Assembly (NCBI GenBank): GCA_037953625.1 | Contig: CM075652.1 | Coordinates: 18,930,501 to 18,994,500 of the forward strand | DNA: 64,000 bases | Reading direction: 5' to 3' | Source: Crotalaria pallida | Lineage: Eukaryota; Streptophyta; Magnoliopsida; Fabales; Fabaceae | In this document: in pieces, positions 44,129 through 54,980 of the stretch | Numbering within the stretch: position 1 is the first letter of the stretch | How the letters are laid out: each line of letters opens with the position of its first letter | Made by a program: the position numbers and the translations under genes | The notes under the pieces: model-generated | What the model saw: the letters and a program-made list of their open reading frames with translations, nothing else | Database searches by the model: none | What the model was told of the DNA's origin: nothing

Positions 44129-45274
44129 TTAAGAGGATGGGGGAGGATGAAAAGCTCCAAAGGCATCAGTGAGAAATTGTTGCATGTTATCATAGTCCTC
44201 CACCATACGAAGCTCCATTTGATCCATACGGCTGTCAATGTGATCTAGACGATCGTTGACCCGCCCAAAGTGAGTATCCATATGAGACATCAGAGAGTCA
44301 TGCATAGCTCTAAGATCAAATGATGAAGAGCCATGAGAGGGAGACACATGAGGCTGAGAAGGCTGAGCATCCATAAAGTCATCTACATTTAGACCTTCTT
44401 CAGCTGCCTGAAACGCTTGTTCCTCTTCTTCCCTGTCTTCATCCTGAGGAGCCAGATTACCATCTTCTATGGCCTGAAGATCCGCCTTCCAATACCAAAT
44501 GCCAGTCTGATCATGCTTGCACAATCCAATTAGGTGAAAGAATCCATCATTGATACAATATTCATTATCCTCATAGTGAGTACTTGGGTCATTTGCAGGA
44601 ATAGTTACGCCAAGATGTTGAACAAGTTTAGTAACATGCATTGGAAAGGGTAGCCATCCAGTACCCGAAGAACTAGCCGCCATGAGCATCCTTTCCACAA
44701 TAACCAAAGCCCAGTTTACGCGGATGTTATTGATAATTCAATTCATAAGCTTAATGTCATCCTCAAAAGCTTGTCCAAAGTTCTTGGAAGTTCTTGGGAA
44801 CACACAGTAGGTAATGATGTAAAGCAGAATCCTATTATCCACAGACATTGACTTAACCTTTTTATTACCTTTAGACCATCTTAAACCAGGACGAAGAGTC
44901 TCAGAATAAGTTCTAGAAATATCACAGTCCAAACCCTTATTAACCAATGAAGCCCCAGCAGTAGGTAAATCAAACAGAGTATGCAAGTCAGCCAGAGTAA
45001 ATGCAATGCGAGTGCCATGAACAAAAGAGTGATATGTGTCTCCTTGTTTCACCAGATTAGCATAAAAGTGTCTGAGAGTCCTAATGTAAAAACAACCATT
45101 GTATTCTAGGAAACGCTGTAAACCAGTATTTGCAAGAAGATTTACCCGCGGTAGGTGCTGATGAAACAACCAGAAAGAATTTATCCAGCGGATTTCAGCG
45201 GGCTCCCTTGATGAGAAGCGTACATACCGACCATTTCGGGAGGCAAGAGAGAAGTAATGATTCAGATCAATCAT
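44129..45274 (-). pseudogene. Envelope-like ORF of a Sirevirus (putative plant transposon protein domain)
   Basis: Sireviruses such as SIRE1 carry an extra ORF after pol that is called envelope-like; its role is unproven. The N-terminal part (RTLRHFYANLVKQGDTYHSF, HGTRIAFTLADLHTLFDLP) matches the domain annotated as putative plant transposon protein. The C-terminal part has an acidic linker and a short coiled coil (RVNDRLDHIDSRMDQMELRM). A single in-frame stop at 44738-44740 breaks it; the frame is open on both sides. The start is uncertain: ATG at 45274 is in frame, but a short duplication of the ATGATTGATCTG region just upstream suggests the original start was moved or shifted. I see no clear signal peptide or membrane anchor. 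Confidence 0.75.
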
Positions 45275-45592
45275 ATTAGCACGGATTTTTGTTCTCAAAG
45301 AACAGATCAATCATATATAGCATGCCATTGGAGTTCTCAAAGAAAACGGATTTTTAGGTTTTGAAAAAGGGGAAAACCGAATTTGAGAATAAATAGGGAG
45401 AAATAGAGAAGATGGAGTGGAGAAATAGAGATAGAAATTGAAAAAGAGAGGATTTTGTGGAAGAAATTTGTGAAATAGTGCATAAAATTAGAGATTCTAG
45501 AGAGAGAGAGAGAGGAAAAATGTGTTTTTGAGAGAGAAAGAATGAGGAAGAAGATAACCAGATCTGATTTTAATTGCTGCAGAATCTGCGAA

Positions 45593-45697
45593 CTACTCGA
45601 TTAGTCATGGGACTACTCGAGTAGTTCGTCCTGACAAAGAGACTGAAAAACAAGTTTTAAGTGGACTACTCGATTAGTCAAGGAACTAATCGAGTAG
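45593..45697 (-). promoter_or_regulatory. CTACTCGAGTAG palindrome pairs between pol and the envelope-like ORF
   Basis: Centres at 45598/45618 and 45671/45691, both 20 bp apart, identical in type to the LTR copies. They lie about 320-420 bp upstream of the envelope-like ORF, followed on the minus strand by a CT-rich stretch (45450-45540). A promoter role is inference from the matching LTR arrangement. Confidence 0.6.
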
Positions 45698-45917
45698 TAC
45701 GAGAAAAATAGCATATTCAGCCGCAGTTAGAGCCCAGAAGAAGAAAGTAAAAACCATTTTACCAAAACATTTTAAACAAATGCAAGTCAATGAAACACTT
45801 ATGATGCACATTTCAAGCCCAAAGGATTAAATCTAAATATTTAAGAGAGTGCACAAACAACTTCATATCGAAATAAGACTTTGACTCATGGTGACTAAAA
45901 AGAAATACTTAATTCAA

Positions 45918-47297
45918 TTAGCTGACACTAGATTCATCTAAAATGCCTAGCTCCCTTCTTATATGATAGAAGGTGTCTCTTGGCAGGGGTTTTGTAAAAA
46001 CATCAGCTAATTGATTTTCAGTACTTACAAAATCTATAGTACAGTCACCCTTTTGAACATGATCGCGTAAAAAGTGATGTCTTATCTCGATGTGTTTTGT
46101 TCGTGAATGATACACAGGATTCTTAGTTAGATTGATTGCACTAGTATTATCACATTTGATAGGAATGTGATCTAATTTTAAACCAAAATCCGATAGTTGT
46201 TGCTTCATCCAAAGGATTTGAGCACAACAACTACCGGCTGCAATATATTCTGCTTCTGCGGTAGAAAGAGCAACACAAGCTTGCTTTTTGGAAAACCAAG
46301 ACACTAGTGAACTTCCCAATAAATGGCAAGTACCACTAGTGCTTTTTCTATCAAGATTGCATCCCGCAAAATCAGAATCAGAATAACCAATCAAACTAAG
46401 ATTAGCATCATTGGGATACCATAATCCTGTGTTTTCAGTCCCTTTTAAATATTTAAAAATACGTTTTACAGCAGATAGATGGGATTCTTTTGGTTTTGCT
46501 TGAAAACGTGCACACGTGCAAACACTAAACATTATATCCTGTCTAGATGCAGTTAAATATAGTAGACTACCTATCATGCCCCTATATTTACTTACATCTA
46601 CCGGCTTACCTGACTCATCCTTATCGAGGTAGCAAGAGGTGCTCATAGGAGTTGCTACGTTCTTGCACTTGTCCATTCCAAATTTCCTTAAGAGGTCCTT
46701 GCAGTATTTCGCTTGATTCAAAAAAACCCCTCCTTTAACTTGCTTCACTTGAAGTCCTAGGAAGAACGTGAGTTCCCCCATCATCGACATCTCAAATTCA
46801 CCTTTCATCAAATCTGAAAAATTCTTGCACAAGGACATATTAGTAGCACCAAAAATTATGTCATCTACATATACTTGTACTAAAAGAATGTCCTTTTTGG
46901 ATTTATAAATGAATAAAGTTGTATCAACCTTCCCTCTTTCAAAACCTTGTTCTAAAAGAAAAGAACTCAATCGGTCGTACCAAGCTCTAGGAGCTTGTTT
47001 CAAACCATAAAGAGCCTTTTTGAGTTTATAAACATGGTTGGGAAATTCATGGTTTTCAAAGCCAGGAGGTTGTTTAACATAAACTTCTTCATTTATTAAC
47101 CCATTTAAAAATGCGCTTTTAACATCCATTTGAAACAGATTGAATTTCATCAATGATGCAAAAGCAAGCAAAATTCTAATTGCTTCAAGGCGTGCAACTG
47201 GAGCATAGGTTTCGTCATAGTCGATACCTTCCTCCTGGTTGTAGCCTTGAGCAACAAGTCTCGCTTTATTTCTAATAATTATTCCTGATTCATCCAT
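45918..47297 (-). CDS. Sirevirus reverse transcriptase and RNase H (459 aa)
   Basis: Copia RT is seen from residue ~10 (ARLVAQGYNQEEGIDYDETYAPVARLEAIR). The catalytic sites look intact: Asp58 in QMDVKSAFLNG and YVDD at 143-146. RNase H follows with SDSDFAG (Asp307/309), STAEAEYIA (Glu348/350), CDNTSA (Asp383) and QLADVFTKPL (Asp432). The C-terminus is natural. The upstream link to integrase is broken: the frame changes near 47330, next to an ATCAAACTATAA stretch that gives an early stop, consistent with a one-base deletion. Without that shift it would be part of a single pol frame. Confidence 0.92.
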   Translation of the reverse strand: MDESGIIIRNKARLVAQGYNQEEGIDYDETYAPVARLEAIRILLAFASLMKFNLFQMDVKSAFLNGLINEEVYVKQPPGFENHEFPNHVYKLKKALYGLKQAPRAWYDRLSSFLLEQGFERGKVDTTLFIYKSKKDILLVQVYVDDIIFGATNMSLCKNFSDLMKGEFEMSMMGELTFFLGLQVKQVKGGVFLNQAKYCKDLLRKFGMDKCKNVATPMSTSCYLDKDESGKPVDVSKYRGMIGSLLYLTASRQDIMFSVCTCARFQAKPKESHLSAVKRIFKYLKGTENTGLWYPNDANLSLIGYSDSDFAGCNLDRKSTSGTCHLLGSSLVSWFSKKQACVALSTAEAEYIAAGSCCAQILWMKQQLSDFGLKLDHIPIKCDNTSAINLTKNPVYHSRTKHIEIRHHFLRDHVQKGDCTIDFVSTENQLADVFTKPLPRDTFYHIRRELGILDESSVS

Positions 47298-47326
47298 TTT
47301 ATTTTGAAAAATCCATTTTGTACCAA

Positions 47327-48038
47327 TTATAGTTTGATCATACGGGGCTTAGGAACCAAATCCCAAACATCATTTCTGATGAATTGATTTAGTTCCTCTT
47401 GCATAGCAATAGCCCAATGTTCATCCTCAATTGCTTTTTGAACAGAATCAGGTTCAATTTGAGAAACAAAGGAAACAAAATTACAAAAATTTTGAATGGA
47501 ACGACGAGTTAATACTCCCTGTGAGATATCACCTATAACTTGGTCGATTGGATGGTTTTTGCTTGTTTTCCAAGCGGGAGGTAGATCATCCTTTTGAGTT
47601 TCCTCTTCAGTTGAGTTTTGAATGTTCTCTCTAAGATTATCAGCTAAGTCCATAGAACTACCTGCACTTTCTGCACCACTCAACATATCTCCTTTCGGAG
47701 ACTCATCAAACATAACATGTATTGATTCTTCTATGGTAGACGTTCTTTTATTAAAAACTCTAAATGCTTTACTATGGGAAGAATAACCTAAAAATATACC
47801 TTCATCCGCTTTTGGATCAAATTTTCCAAGATGCTCTTTTCCATTATTTAAAATAAAAACTTTGCATCCAAAAGCGTGAAGATGTGATATATAAGGCTTT
47901 CTACCCTTGTAAAGTTCATAAGGAGTTTTCTTTAAAATAGGTCTAGTCAAAATGCGATTTATAACATAACATGCAGTATTGACAGCATCAGCCCAAAAAT
48001 AATGTGGTACTTGAGATTCATTCAACATAGTTCTAGCA
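47327..48038 (-). pseudogene. Sirevirus integrase C-terminal part and RT N-terminus
   Basis: It begins within integrase at ELARTMLNES, then HYFWADAVNTACYVINR, HAFGCKVFILN and KFDPKADEGIFLGYSSHSKAFRVF (the conserved copia integrase tail). It ends with the RT opening EHWAIAMQEELNQF and WDLVPKP. The zinc-binding and DDE parts are missing because another Sirevirus LTR is inserted at 48044. Codons read upstream of ELAR belong to that LTR. A frameshift at the 3' end separates it from RT. Confidence 0.9.
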
Positions 48039-48043
48039 AGCTC

Positions 48044-49773
48044 TGTTGATTTAGGCCTCAAAATCTCGAGAGGGGGGGTGAATCGAGTTTTATTATGTAT
48101 TGAAAAATTCGTATCAAATTAAAAAATTGATTTGAGATGGAGAGATTAAACGCTCGAAACGGATCGCGAAAACGATAGAAATATGATAAACGAGTAGCGC
48201 AGAAACGTAAAAAATTAAATATGCGGAAAGTAAAAGAGATAGAGATAGAAAAGCTTGCACCGGTGATTTTTATACTGGTTCAGCCTTCCCGTCGAAAGGC
48301 CTAGTCCAGTCCCCAAGCGACCCGCCTCAGAGTTCTTATAACCAAGCAATAGAGCCGCACCCTATTACAACCAAGAGCACCCCGCACACTACTAGGAACC
48401 TCCGTTCGCTAGGGGCCTCAATCACACAGCAGGGTTCCTCGCCCTACGAACGCCTCAACGTTCAACTATGGGATTCTCTCCCTACCACTAAGGTTGAGTA
48501 CAATAGATGTGAGTGATTACAATAAGTATCACGTGTTCTCAAAAACACAGATTCTACAATAAGCTCTTATGATAATGAAGAAGAAGTTTGTCTTAGAGTT
48601 TACGCAACCAACAAGGTTTGTTCTTTAAAAAGTTAGAACAAAGAAAAGCAGAACACTTTGAGAAGAAGAAGAAGAGAGAACGTGAAAAATAACAATGTCT
48701 GAACGTAAAACTAAAAAACTTGTTGAAATGTTAGAGTGATCTTTATTTAAAAAGAAAAACATTTTAGAATCAAAAACGATTTTGAATTAATAAAACAAAA
48801 TCAAAAAGGAATAAACAAAGATTTGAAATAAGTTTTAAAATCAAAATAAAATCAAAACGATTTTCGAAATAAAATAAAGATTTGATTCTTAAAACGAAAA
48901 GGGAAATAATTCAAAATTAAAATCATTTTCAAATTTTATAAAATATATCAGAATCTTTTATATAAAAACAAATCAGGAAATAATAAAAATGATTCTGACA
49001 CGTTTTTCAATAAAACATGAAGTAATCGATTACTTTAAAGGAATAATCGATTATTTCTACAAAAATAGAAATTCTTAAATACATTTGAAAAATATGTAAT
49101 CGATTAGGCTAAGAATAGTTAATCGATTACATCACTCCTGTTCTTTGTATGATGCAACTTATGATAATCGATTACACTGAGGAGTTAATCGATTATTAAG
49201 CCTCTGGTTTGCATATGATGCAACATCATGTAATCGATTACTACAAGACTTGTAATCGATTACTAAGCCTCTGAAAAATATATGATGCAACAAATATAAT
49301 CGATTACTTGACTGTTGTAATCGATTACTTTCATAAGAAAGTAACTGATTAACAAAATTCAGTTAATCGATTACAGCTTCTCTGATTTTTCTATGATGCA
49401 ACAGAGTTAATCGATTACTGCAAGAGATAATCGATTACTGTCTTTTGCAATCATATAAATATGCAGAGTTTTGTAACATCAACTATTTTTACTCCGATGA
49501 AATGCAGAAAAACATTTTATATGCAGAGAATACGTTTTTCTTCTTCTCTTCAAAAATAAAAACTTTGTTGGCTTTGAAACTTCTAAGTAAACAAAAACTT
49601 CATTACCTTACATTTGATCTAAGGAGAAGGTTTCTATTCTTAGGCTTGCTTGAGTCTTCAATCTTGACGCTTGCACTTGAGTTGGCTTGTTATCATCAAA
49701 ACATATATTTGCCTTAAACTTGAAGTCCATAGAGAGTTTGAAGCATGCCTTCCAACCAGCTTGACTTCCAACA
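48044..49773 (-). repeat. 3' LTR of the second Sirevirus
   Basis: 1730 bp; on the minus strand TGTTGGAAGTC...AAATCAACA. The inner limit is confirmed because integrase homology of the interrupted element resumes exactly after ATCAACA. Confidence 0.85.
49022..49438 (-). promoter_or_regulatory. GTAATCGATTAC palindrome cluster in U3
   Basis: At least seven pairs; CpG centres include 49027/49048, 49101/49124, 49169/49190, 49234/49257, 49301/49322 and 49412/49432, 20-23 bp apart. A phrase with ATATGATGCAAC recurs between pairs. Confidence 0.8.
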
Positions 49774-50116
49774 CTCCCCCTTTTTGATGATGACAAACAA
49801 CCATTCTGATATGCTCTTTATTATCTGCATCACAAGTGTTACACAAGCAAAAATAGATATATAATGATAAAACCTTCCTTAGAATCACTAAATACAGGAA
49901 ATATAATGGATTAATTCTTCTCCCCCTGTATGAATGCTTAAATAACATATATCATTTTAGACAAAAAACATCCTTCAGAGTATCTCCCCCTGAATGTATT
50001 AGCCATTTTATATCAGAATCTCTCTCCCCCTTTTGTAATCATCAAAAAGATGTGCAATCTCCCCCTGAAACACTAAGAAGATGCATCAATAATAACATGA
50101 GAGATAAAAGATTCAC
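49774..50116 (-). other. 3' noncoding tail with repeated polypurine-like tracts
   Basis: Besides the tract at the LTR (minus AAAAAGGGGGAG), CAGGGGGAGA or similar runs recur near 49920, 49983, 50024 and 50060. Multiple polypurine tracts before the 3' LTR have been reported as a Sirevirus trait. Confidence 0.75.
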
Positions 50117-50120
50117 ATAT

Positions 50121-50681
50121 TCAAAAGAGGTGAGAGGCAGAAGTTAAACCAATTTCTCTACGAATAAAAAATAAATTTTCTTTTGGAAGCGGTTTCGTAA
50201 AGATATCAGCCAACTGCCGCGAAGTATCAACATACTCAATAATGCAATCACCCTTCTGAATATGATCACGAATAAAATGGTGTCGAATCTCTATATGCTT
50301 CGTGCGAGAATGTTGCACTGGGTTTTTGGTAATACTAATAGCACTGGTATTATCACATTTAATAGGAATGTGATCTAGACTTACACCAAAGTCTAGGAGC
50401 TGCTGTTTTAACCATAAAATCTGGGCGCAACAACTACCCGTTGCTACATATTCAGCCTCAGCTGTAGATAGGGCCACACTAGACTGTTTCTTACTAGCCC
50501 ATGAAACCAATGAATTGCCAAGAAGATGACAAGTGCCGCTAGTGCTTTTTCTATCTACTTTGCAACCAGCAAAGTCAGAATCGGAATACCCAACAAGATT
50601 ATAAGACGAACCTTTGGGATACCATAAACCCATATCAGTTGTGCCAGACAAGTATTTCATTATTCGCTTGGCAGCAACCAT
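50121..50681 (-). pseudogene. Sirevirus RNase H, C-terminal end of pol (186 codons)
   Basis: The segment MVAAKRIMKYLSGTTDMGLW leads into the copia RNase H with SDSDFAG, STAEAEYVA, CDNTSA, HSRTKHIEIRHHFIRD and QLADIFTKPLP, all catalytic positions kept. It is clearly distinct in sequence from the first Sirevirus copy. The 5' part is missing; an in-frame stop sits just before the conserved block, at the junction with foreign DNA. Confidence 0.9.
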
Positions 50682-50690
50682 GTGCGTTTC

Positions 50691-52475
50691 TTATGGTAAC
50701 ATACTTTCATTGTTTGAACTTGAGTGAATTGATAATTATTACCCATACACATGAGAGATATTGAGAGGTGGTGTGGTCACTAATCTTTTGCTCACTTTGA
50801 GTTTGTTTTTCAACTAGTTTTCATTGCGGTGATTTGCTAGTGAAGAAAGGTATCTTGGGTAGGCGAGTTGGAATTTATGGTTAGGTTGCTATACCTTGAG
50901 AGGGGAGAATCTTAGGCTCTGAATTTTTGTTTTACTTTTGCCTGGGACATGCAAAATGCTAAGTTTAGGGGTGTGATTGGGGTCTAATATGTGATGTTTT
51001 TGTACTTTTTTTGACTCCCTTTTACATAGTAAGTGGCTTGTTTCTTGAGTAAATTGGAATAAAACAATGGAATTTTGTCTTTATAAGATTTCTAGAACCT
51101 TTTAATGTGTTTGGTTTGTTTTCAGGTATTTAAGCTCTTAAAACAATGATTTTTGCAAAGGAATGAAGAATGAGAGTTTGGTACTTGATTTGGGAAGAAA
51201 AAGAGGAAAAAAAATGAAGAAAAGTTGACCGTAGTGCGCCCAGGTGCAGGCCATCACGCCCAGGCGCAGGATTCTCACGCCTGGGCGCGCAAAATGCGAG
51301 AAAGTAACACTGTTCGCTGTTTTGATCATAACTTGAGCTACGCTTATCCAAATAAGGCGATCTATATATCATTTTAAAGCTAAGGAAAAGATCTACAACT
51401 TTGCCAGAAATAGCCTTGCTCAAATTCGTTCATATTGGGGGTCAAAATCAGTGCCGAAGTTTCTGCCAGACACAAATACGGGATTCTTGAAGGATTTTAA
51501 TGATAAATTCTATTTGTAGATAAGATTCTTAGAGATTAGTTTATTCTAATAGGATCTTGTCATATTATATTCAGATTTAGGATTAGTTTTATCTTATCAC
51601 ATTAGATTGGAAATTAGGTTAGTTTTTATCTATATAATAAGAGGAATAGGATTCATTCAAGAGAAGAGGAGAGACACTCATACAACTCCAGAGAATAATA
51701 GTAGATTAGGATTTGAGACTTGGAGAAGGAACAAGGATTGGAGGTTTTTGTGAAGAAGACGAAGTTAGCGCAAGGATTCATGGTAATTATTTTTATCATG
51801 TTTATTGTGTTTTCTCTTGTAAGTATGAACTAATTCCATCCTTGGGATGTAGGAGTAGATGTATGGAACCTTTTCAATATTTCTAGTAATAAATTAATTT
51901 TGTTTTCCGTTATTGAATTCTGTGTTTGATTATTCTTATTTGTTTCTCATGAAAGAAGTTGTTTCATGACTTTTGAAAATCCTTTATGAATAGACATATG
52001 AATTTAGGATTTAGTCATTTAATCAAACAGTTCAATTGCATAGGCACAGACATGTTTTCTATGAATTGGGTAATTTTATAAAAAGAGGTTTTGACTGAAC
52101 TTAATGAAAGGGTTAGGGGTTTTAAGGTTCCCTTGAGACATCATTGGGAGATTAATCTCTAAAATACGGAAACGTGCTAAGACATTAGGCGTTTTCTACT
52201 TTTGCAAAACAAATTCAGAATCAAGGAAAACAAATCAATTTGTTATAGAATATTTAGGAACCTGCATCGAAACTACATCCCGCTTTTTCCCCTTGTCAAA
52301 AAGTCATTTATTTTAATTTCTGTTTTTATTTACAAATTCATAAATCCTTTGTCTCGTTCACTAAGTAATATTAATTAGGTGGAATTAATTAAACGGTCAC
52401 TCCCTTGGGTACGATACTCGGACTTCATTGTCTATATTACTTGTACGATCTGGTACACTTGCCAGAATCCCAACA
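50691..52475 (+). mobile_element. LTR fragment of another retrotransposon (Athila/Tat-style), 5' truncated
   Basis: It ends GCCAGAATCCCAACA, beyond which block A begins. The last 100 bases (GGGTACGATACTCGGACTTC, TTGTACGATCTGGTACACTTG) have the style of plant Ty3 LTR ends, and TCTATATAATAAGAGG near 51630 could be the TATA region. No coding part is attached. Three GC-rich near-palindromes occur at 51236-51292. Confidence 0.55.
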
Positions 52476-52676
52476 GTAGTTAAGGATAATTATTATTCTA
52501 AAAGTTATAAAAAAATATATCAAACTTTCAAAATTACCCCTATATAAAATTAAATACAATATGGATTGATGTAGTTATTATTATGAAAAAAGTTAAAAAA
52601 ATTTTCGGAATGTGAAATATAGAGTAGAATCATTAGAAATATATTTGGTATAAGATATTTAATACTACCGAAATAT

Positions 52677-53182
52677 TGTGGTGGACCGACCTCGGCCCTA
52701 CCCCTACGATACTCAGCCGACCAAAATAATCTATTATACAGACTGCGTCTATCCAGGCCGAGCATTTATTCAAGAACCCACCCTAGCGACCTTGGATCGA
52801 CCACATGGGCTCTACCCCTTAAGGGTCCGAGCTAGGGGCGCGTGGATCTAACTTGCCGCAGGGATAAGACCCTCTAATACAGGATAAGGATGAATGACTC
52901 ATCCCCTATCCTAAATGGGACACGTCAGCTGTCTTGCTGGACCTCCGTACAGGCCTATAAGGTACAATGTCACCCCTATAAATAGTTGTCTCCAGCTAGG
53001 GGCTCATGTACGTTCTCTCACTCTCTAATTGAACAATCGCACACACCAGTAATTAGGAAAACCCTAGCTATCCCAACTGGATACCTAGAATACCAACGAA
53101 AATCACACAGTAACATCATATCACTCTCTAGCTCTCAGATCTCTTAATATCCTTGAGCTAGGAACAGGTCTTAGACACTACA
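52677..53182 (+). mobile_element. 506-bp solo LTR in block A
   Basis: It runs TGTGGTGGACC...GACACTACA with AATAT on both sides (52672-52676 and 53183-53187). A TATA-like CCTATAAATAG lies near 52976. It is absent from the matching site in block B. Confidence 0.8.
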
Positions 53183-53330
53183 AATATTATAAAATAACTT
53201 ATATTTGAAGGCAAATAAACTTTTGAAAAGTTGAGTTATAAATAAAAATGGAGGGAGTAATATTTTTGTACTTATTACTGGTACACTTTTAAATTTCTTA
53301 ACGGTTGCAATCAAGTTGGACAGTTCAAGG

Positions 53331-53468
53331 ATTGGACACTTTCCTTAAGGATTGGAAAGTTCAAGAGTTCAGCATGTGCTGAGGAAGGCCGATCAAGTGG
53401 CAGATGGATTGGTTAAGTGGGGTCAACTTACAATGATAAATAAATGCGGTTTGGTCTTCTTCACCTAA
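53331..53468 (+). pseudogene. RNase H-like (RVT_3) C-terminal fragment, block A
   Basis: The reading HVLRKADQVADGLVKWG is typical of the end of plant RNase H-like domains found in LINE-derived genes. DWKV appears in another frame just upstream, so there is a frameshift. Only about 40 codons remain, ending at TAA 53466-53468. Confidence 0.55.
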
Positions 53469-53740
53469 ATAAATTGTCTTTGCGTTAGAGATTGGTAGTT
53501 CTGGTGTTGTTCATTTAAAATACAGTAAGTCTCTTATTTCTTTCTTTTGTGTTTTTAACTTTCCATGTAAAATTTTTTTTAACGATTGCGTTAAAAGCAA
53601 TCTAAAGCAATCAATAACAAAATTTATTTCGTTTGACAATATCCAGATTGTTGTCAACAGAAAGTAAACCAAAGTTGAAAAGAATGCATGAAGTGTTTTA
53701 TGAGCTTGTAAGAGGAGCCTAAAAGTTGAATAACAAAGTA

Positions 53741-54012
53741 CTCCTCCGTTCCTATTTATAAGACCCCTTTGGAAGATTTCACGTCCATTAAGAAAGTGGA
53801 ATAATTTAGTTAATTCTATTGGAAATATGAACTTTTGAGATGTATTTTCAAAACTACCCTTATTAATATTATTGAGAATCTAAAAAGTGTTAAATAAATA
53901 GGGGTGTTTGTGGAAAAAAGTAATTAATGCTCATTGAAAATTGGTAAAGGGTCTTATAAATAGGAACAAAACAAAAGTGTCAAAAGGGTCTTATATTTAG
54001 GAACGGAGGGAG
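53741..54012. mobile_element. Stowaway-like MITE, block A
   Basis: Ends CTCCTCCGTTCC and GAACGGAGGGAG, flanked by TA on both sides. A diverged counterpart sits at the matching site in block B. Confidence 0.75.
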
Positions 54013-54328
54013 TACAATATACTACCTCCGTCCCTAATTATAATGCCTCTTGGGAGATTTCACGTCCATTAAGAAAGTGGAATAATTTAGTTAATTGTAT
54101 TGGAGTATATATTTTTAAGGGTTTTGTTGACAAGTGCCTAGACACTTGTTTAGGCACTTGTTAAGGATGCTAAAAGTGGAAAAAAAAATCATAAGTTTAA
54201 AGTAATTACTCTCTCGAGAATTCAAAAAAGTGTACTTTTTCATAATTTTTAATCACATCTAATCCCTTAACAAGGGTCATAAGGGCACTCTTTAGCATTT
54301 TCCTTTTTTTAATCATATAAAAATAATA

Positions 54329-54600
54329 CTCCCTCCGTCCCTATATATAGGACCCCTTTGGGAGATTTCACGTACATTAATAAAGTTGATTAATTTAGTT
54401 AATTATATTGGAAATGTGAACTTTTATATGTATTTTCAAAATTATTCATACTAATATTATTGGGAATTTAAAAAGTGTTAAATAAATAGGGATGTTTGTG
54501 GAAAAAAAATAATTAATGGTCATTGAAAATTTCTATAAGGTCTTATAAATAGAGACAAAATAAAAGTGTGAAAAATGTCTTATATTTAGGGACGAAGAAG
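54329..54600. mobile_element. Stowaway-like MITE, block A
   Basis: Ends CTCCCTCCGTCCCTA and TAGGGACGAAGAAG with TA flanks. In block B only the two ends remain (57183-57217). Between 54013 and 54328 lie a partial copy of the same family and a palindromic ~200-bp repeat. Confidence 0.75.
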
Positions 54601-54980
54601 TAGTATTATTTGTATGCTAATCATTAATAAGGACAAATACCCACATTAAAAAATGATTGATCAACCTATAAAATTAACCTACAAATAGACTTATATCACA
54701 AAGAAAGTGACATGTGTCACTTGTTAGTATCACTCGCTTATTATTGATTAGTTAACAAGTGACACGTGTCAGTTTCTTATGATGTAAGCTTGTTTGCAGA
54801 TTAATTTTGTACGTTGATTTATCATCACTCACATATTTTACTGTATAATACATATTGATACCAAGTATGATTCGTTCTTATTTATTTGTGCCACTAAAAA
54901 TAAAAATAGATTTTTTAAAAAGTTGTAATGATTATTTTGATTTGTAATAAATTAATCATTTTTTAATATATCATTTCTTT

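Larger units (their letters stand above)
42339..48038 (-). mobile_element. Sirevirus (Ty1/copia) with envelope-like ORF, 3' half only
   Basis: In minus-strand order it has the integrase C-terminus, RT-RNase H, a ~600-base spacer with palindrome pairs, an envelope-like ORF, a polypurine tract and the 3' LTR. It is inserted in the Tekay 5' LTR. At 48038 it is interrupted in integrase by a second Sirevirus, and its own 5' half is not present in the window. Confidence 0.9.
48044..50690 (-). mobile_element. Second Sirevirus, 3' end only, nested in the first
   Basis: It has a 3' LTR, a noncoding tail with several polypurine-like tracts, and the RNase H end of pol. AGCTC before the LTR (48039-48043) would be one target-site copy. 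The coding sequence is cut at about 50690, upstream of the conserved HMVAAKRIMKYL block, by unrelated LTR-type DNA. Confidence 0.88.

Noticed and set aside
44129..45274. Treating the envelope-like ORF as evidence of an infectious virus
   Set aside because: It is a broken ORF of a plant Sirevirus, with no clear signal peptide or membrane anchor seen; the name is historical.
52677..53182. A TRIM element rather than a solo LTR
   Set aside because: Only one TG...CA unit with a 5-bp duplication is present and no second terminal repeat, so a solo LTR is the simpler call.
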